NCBI GenBank assembly: GCA_034927285.1
Contig: JAYFQF010000023.1
Span: forward strand, 1-40,220
Reading direction: 5' to 3'
DNA from: JAYFQF01 sp034927285
Lineage (GTDB): Bacteria > Bacillota > Peptococcia > DRI-13 > UBA5745
DNA: 40,220 nt
Shown: one piece after another, positions 33,865 through 40,220 of the stretch
Layout of the letters: each line of letters starts with the position of its first letter
Position numbering within the stretch: position 1 is the stretch's first letter
Translations under genes and position numbers: made by a program
The notes under the pieces: model-generated
Told to the model about the DNA's origin: nothing
Database searches by the model: none
Seen by the model: the letters and a program-made list of their open reading frames with translations, nothing else

Positions 33865-34752
33865 ATGATGGATAGTGCAATCAAGCGTGCAACAGGCCTT
33901 TTGGTAATCGAAGTCGTAAATTCAAATCCAAACGGTGATCCGGACAGAGAGAGCGACCCACGGCAGCGCGCGAGCGGAATCGGTGAGATTTCCCCGGTAT
34001 CCTTTAAGCGTAAGTTGCGTGATCTACTTGAAGATCATGAGAGTCCATTTTTCAAGAGTCTTCCCGATGCGTACACAGTGAATGCCGAAAAATACTGTAT
34101 TCTTGAGTCACGTGGAAGAGATAGAAAGTTTATCCAGGGCGAGATGGCAAAAGATATTAAGACCTTTAATGAAAAAGCTTTTTTGGACAGCACTTTTGTC
34201 AAGAAATATTGGGACGCAAGAGTCTTTGGAAACACTTTTCTTGAAGGCGGCGCTAATAAAGGCTTTATTAAAACTGGTGTTGCCCAGTTTGGTGTAGGTA
34301 TATCCATTTCTCCAGTAAATATTGTTCGGCAAACCAATACAAATAAAGCAGGAGTGCAGGAAGGCAAAAATGCTGGCATGGCACCATTGGCATTTCGCAT
34401 TGTAGAACATGGAGTGTATTGCATGCCATTTTTTGTAAATCCTAATTTTGCAAGAAAAACAGGCTGCAAGGCAGAAGACATCGAGCTATTAAAGCTGTTG
34501 ATCCCTAAGGCATATGATTTGAACCGCTCTGCGGTCCGCTCTGATGTACGTATTCGTCACGCATGGTATATCGAGCATAAGAATGCCCTCGGCAGTTGTC
34601 CAGATTATTTACTTTTGGAAGCGCTAGCTCCCAAGCGTATTGGCAATGGTTATGATCCATCTGTTGCTTGGGGTGATTATGAGGATAAGGCTACGTTGTC
34701 TACTGAATTGATTGCAAAAGTTCAGTCTGTTACAGATCTGATGATTATATGA
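33865..34752 (+). CDS. cas7c: Cas7 (Csd2), Cascade backbone subunit
   Basis: A 295-residue RAMP protein with the Cas7/Csd2 hallmark SNPNGDPD near residue 20, followed by VSFKRKLRD. Several copies would coat the crRNA spacer in the I-C Cascade. ATAGGAGGG precedes the ATG. Its stop overlaps the cas3 start (ATGA). Confidence 0.95.
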   Translation: MMDSAIKRATGLLVIEVVNSNPNGDPDRESDPRQRASGIGEISPVSFKRKLRDLLEDHESPFFKSLPDAYTVNAEKYCILESRGRDRKFIQGEMAKDIKTFNEKAFLDSTFVKKYWDARVFGNTFLEGGANKGFIKTGVAQFGVGISISPVNIVRQTNTNKAGVQEGKNAGMAPLAFRIVEHGVYCMPFFVNPNFARKTGCKAEDIELLKLLIPKAYDLNRSAVRSDVRIRHAWYIEHKNALGSCPDYLLLEALAPKRIGNGYDPSVAWGDYEDKATLSTELIAKVQSVTDLMII

Positions 34753-36944
34753 ATTACTATGCGCATAGTCCTAAAGACGGCATCTCACCCCAGACATATG
34801 CCGCTCACATTAGTGGTGTATGTATACGGGCAACCCGTTATGCACAGGAAGCAGGGCGATTCGCTCAGAAAGATAAAGGAATCTTGCTTCAGACTATCAA
34901 AAAGGCGTCTGTCTATCATGATCTCGGAAAGCTTCAAGCAGAGAATCAGGAGGTATTATCTGGTCAAAGGGTAGCGAAAAAGTTGCCGGTAAACCATGTG
35001 GATGCCGGAGTTGCGCATTTTTTGCGCGAAGAGAACTACTCTGTGTTTTCTGCTGCAGTTATTCAGGCACATCATGTGGGTTTTCCTGGCTTTTCAGAGG
35101 AAATGAACAAAGGTGAACTAGCTTTTAGGGATGTGGATATTGCCTTAGAAACGGAACGTGAATTATCTACTATGGAATCAATTCACAATATTCTTGCAGA
35201 CAGCGGCTTTGCCCCTGAACGCGAAGAGGTCAAAGGGGATCTATCCGTTTTTTTACGAATGCTCTTGTCGTGTATTGCAGATGCAGATCATACCGATACG
35301 GCAATAAACTATCAGAAGTATCCTGCCAATGAAGCAATTGTTTCGTTGCGTCCGGGAGAAAGGCTTGTGCAGTTGGATAAACGTATTGAAGAATTGAACA
35401 AAAATGGAGTGAACGATAAGAGAAACATCCTTCGTAACGAGATGTATAAGGCTTGTCGAGATGCAGACGTTTGTGCCAATATCAGTTCATGCGATAGTCC
35501 GGTTGGTTCAGGTAAAACCACTGCGGTTATGGCACATCTTCTTGCTCAGGCTCAAAAACGCCGACTTCGACGCATTTTTGTAGTACTTCCCTTCACGAAT
35601 ATCATCCGTCAGTCTGTAGAGACCTATCGTGAAATGCTTGTCTTGCCGGGCGAAAATCGGGATGACGTAGTAGCAGAACTTCATCATCGTGCTGACTTTG
35701 AGAGAGAAGAGACAAGGCACTTGACTGCGCTGTGGAGAGCACCAATTATTGTAACCACGGCAGTTGCTTTCTTTGAAACACTTGCATCTAATTCGACAGC
35801 AACATTGCGGAGGCTTCATGAGTTGCCCGGTAGTGCAGTTTTTATAGATGAATCTCATGCTGCTTTACCTGCAAGCCTTTTGCCGATAGCCTGGAGATGG
35901 ATGAATATATTCGCCTCTGACTGGAGTTGTTACTGGGTATTGGCGTCGGGTTCTCTAAACCGGTTTTGGTCGATTCCAGAAATAGCATCAGCATCTGCAA
36001 ACGATTTTATTCATGTTCCTGAGATCGTAAATGACACAATTCGCTGTAGCCTTTCCGAATATGAGCATAATCGTATTACTTATCTGAGTGACCTGCAGCC
36101 AAAAACTACTGTAGAGCTTGCCAAGTGGATTATGAAGTTTTCTGGGCCGAGGTTGCTAATCTTGAATACTGTTCAAAGCGCTGCTGTGTTGGCGGATTAT
36201 TTCTCTCAAAATTATGGTAGAGAGCATGTTGAGCACTTATCAACTGCGCTGACTTCTACTGACCGCGATCACACAATTGAAAATGTAAAGGCGCGGCTAA
36301 CCGATGTGAAGGATTTGAACTGGACTTTGATCGCTACTTCTTGCATAGAAGCTGGGATGAATCTATCGTTTAAAAATGGCTTTCGAGAATTAGGCTCTTT
36401 GTCATCATTGTTACAAGCAGCAGGACGTATCAATAGAGATGGTAGCGATATTACTGCTGAAATGTGGACGTTTTGTATTTATGAAGATGGTATGTTGAAG
36501 CTCAATCCTGGTTTAAAACAAGCCAGTGAGGTTCTAAAAGGATATTTGGGACAAGATATAGCGATTATCCCAGAACTGACTACCAGGTCCATTTCTGATG
36601 AAATTGCGCTATATGGACTAGCAGGAAAACATAAAAAGCTTTTAATAAATGAAGAGCTTCAGAACTTTCCGCAGGTTGAACATGATTTCAAAGTGATTGA
36701 TTCCGATACCCGGCTTGTGGTTGTTGATCCTGCAGTTGCCGATCAGTTGAGATATGGTTCTGTCGACTGGCGTAAGCTTCAAAAAGCTACTGTACAAATT
36801 GCAAAATACAAGCTTGATGAACTCAAAACGCCAGTAATACTGGACAATATATACCGATGGAATCTGGAGTACGATGACTTCCTAGGTTATATGGCTGGCA
36901 TCGTCAAATTGAAAAAATATAGTGGCAGCCCAATTATAATATGA
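34749..36944 (+). CDS. cas3: Cas3 HD nuclease-helicase
   Basis: A 731-residue protein with an N-terminal HD nuclease (His20, His57-Asp58 in VYHDLGK, and AHH near 113) and a DExH helicase. The Walker A is SPVGSGKTT near 251, the Walker B reads DESH at 367-370 instead of the usual DEAH, and motif VI lies near QAAGRINRDG. Cas3 is recruited by Cascade and degrades the target strand. It is encoded after cas7; in typical I-C loci it is first. The start overlaps cas7 and the stop overlaps the small ORF at 36941. Confidence 0.95.
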   Translation: MNYYAHSPKDGISPQTYAAHISGVCIRATRYAQEAGRFAQKDKGILLQTIKKASVYHDLGKLQAENQEVLSGQRVAKKLPVNHVDAGVAHFLREENYSVFSAAVIQAHHVGFPGFSEEMNKGELAFRDVDIALETERELSTMESIHNILADSGFAPEREEVKGDLSVFLRMLLSCIADADHTDTAINYQKYPANEAIVSLRPGERLVQLDKRIEELNKNGVNDKRNILRNEMYKACRDADVCANISSCDSPVGSGKTTAVMAHLLAQAQKRRLRRIFVVLPFTNIIRQSVETYREMLVLPGENRDDVVAELHHRADFEREETRHLTALWRAPIIVTTAVAFFETLASNSTATLRRLHELPGSAVFIDESHAALPASLLPIAWRWMNIFASDWSCYWVLASGSLNRFWSIPEIASASANDFIHVPEIVNDTIRCSLSEYEHNRITYLSDLQPKTTVELAKWIMKFSGPRLLILNTVQSAAVLADYFSQNYGREHVEHLSTALTSTDRDHTIENVKARLTDVKDLNWTLIATSCIEAGMNLSFKNGFRELGSLSSLLQAAGRINRDGSDITAEMWTFCIYEDGMLKLNPGLKQASEVLKGYLGQDIAIIPELTTRSISDEIALYGLAGKHKKLLINEELQNFPQVEHDFKVIDSDTRLVVVDPAVADQLRYGSVDWRKLQKATVQIAKYKLDELKTPVILDNIYRWNLEYDDFLGYMAGIVKLKKYSGSPIII

Positions 36945-37075
36945 CATCTTCAAGTATTCGAATTTATTCGATATTTGATCTTTTGCATGATGATAATCAC
37001 TTTGCTATAGAGACACCAAATTACGATCGAGTAGAAGAATGGTATAGTTGGGGTTTGCTTACGCTGTGGATATAG
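36941..37075 (+). CDS. 44-residue ORF coupled to cas3, unknown or truncated
   Basis: The ATG overlaps the cas3 stop (ATGA), the same coupling used between cas7 and cas3. The product begins MTSSSIRIYSIFDLLHDD and ends in WYSWGLLTLWI. I recognise no domain. It may be a small cas-associated protein or the first part of a gene cut at the junction with the cas4 module. Confidence 0.4.
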   Translation: MTSSSIRIYSIFDLLHDDNHFAIETPNYDRVEEWYSWGLLTLWI

Positions 37076-37408
37076 TGATACTCTAGGAGATTCCTGGCAA
37101 GCGGTTACCACCAAAGCCGACCATAAATATAATACCTCCTATGACCTTTATTGTTGAGAGAATATGTTTTGGCCAATTTAGCGAGTAAAACGGCCAGCTT
37201 TTCTGAAAAGAATCTGAGCTGTTTTGGGAGGTATTGATTTGTTTGATCATGACTACTCTGATATCTTAAAGAAAATAGCTGTAGGGTAATTAATTGCCCC
37301 GGCCAACAAATTCTTTAAAACCGTATGGGTAGAACAAGGCCTGGAGGCAAATGGTTTTTCCTGTGGGTACTATTTACTCTTAATAAGAATCTATCGGAGA
37401 GATGTTTG
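37076..37408. other. Degenerate junction between cas3 and cas4
   Basis: No intact gene. Two aborted reading frames have good ribosome sites: a minus-strand frame at 37124-37083 (MVGFGGNRLPGIS, after AGGAGG) and a plus-strand TTG frame at 37239-37289 (LFDHDYSDILKKIAVG, after GGGAGG), which resumes in the same phase after its stop down to 37405. These look like remnants of accessory genes. Composition shifts from AT-rich to GC-richer towards cas4. Confidence 0.4.
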
Positions 37409-38089
37409 ATGCCCCAAAATAATAAAGGCTATCAGGAGGAGGACTATCTGCTGCTGTCCGGCTTGCAGCATTTCTCCTTCTGCCGGCGCCAATGGGCGCT
37501 GATCCATATTGAACAGCAATGGCAGGAAAACCTGAGAACAGTGGAAGGAATGCTGCTGCACCAACGGGCCCATGACGACCGTATTCAGGAAAAGCGCGGC
37601 GGCTTACTGATTTCCCGGGGCATGCCGGTTTACTCCAGGGAACTGGGAGTCAGCGGCGTTTGTGATGTGGTGGAATTCAGGCAATCGGCGGACGGCATCC
37701 CGCTTTTTGGTCGTCCGGGGCTGTATCAGCCCACTCCTATCGAGTATAAGAGGGGGTCTCCAAAGGAATCTGACGCTGACCGCCTGCAGCTTTGCTGCCA
37801 GGCCATGTGTCTGGAGGAAATGCTTTCCTGTCCTATCTCCCAAGGCTGCCTGTACTATGGGGAGACGAAAAGAAGAAGTCCGGTGGAGTTTACGGAGCCC
37901 CTGCGGGAGCAAGTGGTTACCATGCTGGAAGAGATGCATCGTTATTTTGCCAGAGGGTATACCCCAAAAGTAAAACCAAGCAAAAGCTGCAAAGCATGCT
38001 CCCTGGCGGATCTTTGTTTACCCAAGCTTTACCGCAGTTCATCTGCGGAGGTCTATGTGAAAAAGCATTTGATGGAGGAGGATTCATGA
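37409..38089 (+). CDS. cas4: Cas4 (RecB-like nuclease of the adaptation module)
   Basis: A 226-residue protein with the Fe-S cluster Cys at 25 (FSFCRRQ) and at 194, 197 and 203 (CKACSLADLC), and the nuclease residues in GVCDVVEF and PIEYKRG. Cas4 trims prespacers and helps choose PAM-adjacent ends. I take the ATG at 37409 with CGGAGAG upstream, since the preceding 28 residues do not match the family. Its stop overlaps the cas1 start (ATGA). Confidence 0.94.
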   Translation: MPQNNKGYQEEDYLLLSGLQHFSFCRRQWALIHIEQQWQENLRTVEGMLLHQRAHDDRIQEKRGGLLISRGMPVYSRELGVSGVCDVVEFRQSADGIPLFGRPGLYQPTPIEYKRGSPKESDADRLQLCCQAMCLEEMLSCPISQGCLYYGETKRRSPVEFTEPLREQVVTMLEEMHRYFARGYTPKVKPSKSCKACSLADLCLPKLYRSSSAEVYVKKHLMEEDS

Positions 38090-39117
38090 GGATTCTGCAG
38101 AATACTCTTTTTGTCAATTCTCCGGAAGCCTACCTGGCCTTGGATGGAGAGAATATAGTCGTGTTGAGAGAAGAAAAGGAAGCTGCCAGGGTACCTCTCC
38201 TCAATTTGGAAGGGGTGATTACTTTTGGCTATACCGGGGCCAGCCCTGCATTGATGGGCGCCTGCGCTAAAAGAAATATTGCTCTCAGCTTTCTGAATCC
38301 CAACGGCAAATTTTTAGCCAGGGTCACAGGAGAACAAAGAGGGAATGTGCTTTTGCGCAAAAATCACTATCGGGTCTCTGAAGATGAAGAAAAAAGCCTG
38401 GGGCTGGCCCGGCGGTTTATCGGCGCAAAGCTGTATAATTCCCGCTGGGTGCTGGAAAGGGCGGCCAGGGATCATCAGTTGAGGCTGGACAGCGGACGTC
38501 TCCGGCAGGTAGGCAGCTTCTTGGGTAACGCCGCCAAACAGGCGGAATCCGCTGACAGCCTGGAACGGCTGAGGGGTCTGGAGGGTGAAGCAGCCGCACT
38601 CTATTTCTCCGTGTTTGACGAACTCATCCTGCAGCAAAAGGAAGACTTTTATTTCCGGGGCAGGAATCGGCGGCCGCCAACAGATAAGGTTAATGCTTTG
38701 CTTTCCTTTGCCTATTCCCTTTTAGCTCATGAGGTGGCGGCGGCTTTGGAGACCGTAGGACTGGATCCCTATGTGGGCTTTCTTCATACCGATAAGCCCG
38801 GGCGCGTGTCCCTGGCCTTGGACCTCATGGAGGAATTGCGGGCAGTTATGGCCGACAGATTGGTGCTGACGCTGATTAATAAAAGAATGGTCACTGCGGA
38901 TGGTTTTTCTCAAAAAGAAAACGGGGCGGTACTTCTAGAGGATGAAACCAGAAAAAATCTATTGACTGCCTGGCAAAACCGTAAACAAGAAAAAATTATC
39001 CACCCGTTTTTACAGGAAAAAATCCCTTGGGGACTGGTTCCTTATGTACAGGCACTTTTATTGGCTCGTTATCTTCGCGGCGATTTAGATGGATACCCGC
39101 CATTCTTTTGGAAGTAG
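38086..39117 (+). CDS. cas1: Cas1 integrase
   Basis: A 343-residue Cas1 of the I-C type. The metal-binding residues are visible: Glu168 in GLEGEAAALYFSVF, His234 in GFLHTDKPGR and an acidic residue in the following LALDLMEELR. With Cas2 it integrates new spacers at the leader end of the array. A GGAGGA site lies before the ATG, which overlaps cas4. Confidence 0.96.
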   Translation: MRILQNTLFVNSPEAYLALDGENIVVLREEKEAARVPLLNLEGVITFGYTGASPALMGACAKRNIALSFLNPNGKFLARVTGEQRGNVLLRKNHYRVSEDEEKSLGLARRFIGAKLYNSRWVLERAARDHQLRLDSGRLRQVGSFLGNAAKQAESADSLERLRGLEGEAAALYFSVFDELILQQKEDFYFRGRNRRPPTDKVNALLSFAYSLLAHEVAAALETVGLDPYVGFLHTDKPGRVSLALDLMEELRAVMADRLVLTLINKRMVTADGFSQKENGAVLLEDETRKNLLTAWQNRKQEKIIHPFLQEKIPWGLVPYVQALLLARYLRGDLDGYPPFFWK

Positions 39118-39126
39118 GTGAGTGGG

Positions 39127-39417
39127 ATGTTAGTTTTGATTACTTATGACGTAAATACCTCGACCGAGGCCGGGAAGGTTCGATTACGGAAAGTTGCCAA
39201 AGAATGCGTCAGCTATGGAAAGAGGGTGCAGAATTCTGTCTTTGAATGCATTTTGGATGCAGCTACCAGTAGAATGGTAAAACACCGCCTGGAAGGGATT
39301 ATCGATCCGGAAGTGGACAGTCTCAGGTTTTATTATATGGGCAACAATTATAAAAATAAGGTGGAGCACGTCGGGGCAAAGAAAGTCCAGGACGTAACCG
39401 ATCCATTAATCGTGTAG
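39127..39417 (+). CDS. cas2: Cas2
   Basis: A 96-residue protein, MLVLITYDVNTST then GKRVQNSVFEC and SLRFYYMGNN, all typical of I-C Cas2. It forms the dimer at the centre of the Cas1-Cas2 integrase. I prefer the ATG at 39127 to the GTG at 39118 because family members begin with MLVLITYDV. Confidence 0.95.
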   Translation: MLVLITYDVNTSTEAGKVRLRKVAKECVSYGKRVQNSVFECILDAATSRMVKHRLEGIIDPEVDSLRFYYMGNNYKNKVEHVGAKKVQDVTDPLIV

Positions 39418-39599
39418 CCCGTTAGGCGTAGGGTGCGAATAGGGAGCAAACATGTTTTTCCCGGGGTATTCGCACTAAAAAAACAAGAGTTTTAAGAGGA
39501 AAAATAAAAATTTTTTATAAAAAGACGATACATAATAAAATTTAATTTATCTCAATCTTCAAAGTGGATAAACTTAGAAAAATATTAGCTTGTTTTGCA
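39418..39599 (+). promoter_or_regulatory. CRISPR leader
   Basis: AT-rich non-coding stretch between cas2 and the first repeat. It begins with a hairpin GTGCGAATA (39433-39441) / TATTCGCAC (39467-39475). A similar hairpin after cas2 is, as far as I recall, common in other I-C loci. The leader should contain the array promoter and the integration signal. Confidence 0.75.
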
Positions 39600-40220
39600 G
39601 TCTGGCTCCTCCGCGGAGCCAGCGGATTGAAATCGTCAACCGCCCCCACGCCGGGCGGAACCACGCCATGTCTGGCTCCTCCGCGGAGCCAGCGGATTGA
39701 AATCTGCATAATTCCGGCGCAGAGGTGACTTTTCCCGGTCTGGCTCCTCCGCGGAGCCAGCGGATTGAAATATATTCGCTTCGCCTCCATCTTTCCGTAG
39801 CTTATGTCTGGCTCCTCCGCGGAGCCAGCGGATTGAAATCTGAGTAAGGCCGTCCTGCTCGGGCGTAAAGAAACGTCTGGCTCCTCCGCGGAGCCAGCGG
39901 ATTGAAATACAACAATCCTTATCGGTCAGCTGGCAAATCAGTGTCTGGCTCCTCCGCGGAGCCAGCGGATTGAAATATGGCGGCCTCCTCGGCTCAATGG
40001 TTAAACGGACGTCTGGCTCCTCCGCGGAGCCAGCGGATTGAAATCATGCGGAGAGGGCCTCGGTTGCGGTGTCATATTCCGTCTGGCTCCTCCGCGGAGC
40101 CAGCGGATTGAAATCGTCAACCGCCCCCACGCCGGACGGAACCACGCCATGTCTGGCTCCTCCGCGGAGCCAGCGGATTGAAATGGCTTGGAGCGGAACG
40201 CCCGCCAACCAAGCACATGT
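39600..40220 (+). CRISPR. Type I-C CRISPR array, nine visible repeats, runs off the window
   Basis: Nine identical 34-base repeats start at 39600, 39670, 39738, 39806, 39875, 39943, 40011, 40081 and 40151. Each begins GTCTGGCTCC, contains the palindrome CTGGCTCC/GGAGCCAG, and ends GGATTGAAAT, as is usual for type I-C. Spacers are 34-36 bases: 39634-39669, 39704-39737, 39772-39805, 39840-39874, 39909-39942, 39977-40010, 40045-40080, 40115-40150 and from 40185. The last two bases of the window (GT) may begin a tenth repeat. Transcription is left to right from the leader. Spacers 1 and 8 differ at one base only (position 22, G versus A). Confidence 0.98.

Noticed and set aside
39542..40216. Minus-strand open frames in the CRISPR array
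   Set aside because: They repeat the same peptide encoded by the repeats and are an artefact of the array.
39634..40218. Self-targeting spacers within the window
   Set aside because: No spacer was seen to match the genes of this window by eye; a proper search is still needed.
1..40220. tRNA or rRNA genes
   Set aside because: I looked for T-loop signatures and rRNA-like blocks and saw none.

Overview
The window looks like a chromosomal segment of a spore-forming, anaerobic, fairly GC-rich member of the Clostridia. The evidence is a yabG protease gene, a spoIIR gene, a triple-SPOCS/LysM spore-coat type protein, an oxygen-sensitive 2-hydroxyacyl-CoA dehydratase-type activase, and Gram-positive style ribosome binding sites. 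The family or genus cannot be fixed from the sequence alone.

Region 1 (1-2301) holds the end of an IS30-family element cut by the window edge, then an alpha/beta hydrolase and a membrane-anchored papain-like (YiiX/NlpC-P60 type) protein. Region 2 (2451-16184) is the well-known origin-proximal Firmicute neighbourhood (B. subtilis yaaO to yabG): Orn/Lys/Arg decarboxylase, darA, holB, ricT, yabA, rsmI, abrB (opposite strand), metG, tatD, rnmV, ksgA, yabG. Differences from the B. subtilis order are the absence of tmk, yaaR, yazA and yabE, an extra soluble chemoreceptor-like gene after ksgA, and a lower-GC insertion (about 13.8-15.2 kb) with an orphan DHHW-type gene and decayed fragments. tatD carries one in-frame amber codon.

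Region 3 (16.2-24.3 kb) holds a nitrilase-family amidase on the minus strand, whose leader can form a terminator and a competing antiterminator (a riboswitch-like attenuator); a SipL-like spore morphogenesis gene behind a candidate mother-cell sigma promoter; and a two-gene activase/dehydratase-like locus. Region 4 (24.3-30.6 kb) has a secreted coiled-coil protein and an MMPL/RND exporter divergent from their likely TetR regulator, with a palindrome lying on the exporter -10 box, followed by spoIIR.

Region 5 (30.6 kb to the end) is a type I-C CRISPR-Cas locus. Its order, cas5-cas8c-cas7-cas3 // cas4-cas1-cas2 - leader - array, is unusual because cas3 follows cas7. The first four genes are clearly AT-rich, while cas4-cas1-cas2 are close to the host composition, and a degenerate junction of about 460 bp lies between them. 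The array runs off the right edge with nine visible repeats. The leader-proximal spacer and spacer 8 are identical except for one base.
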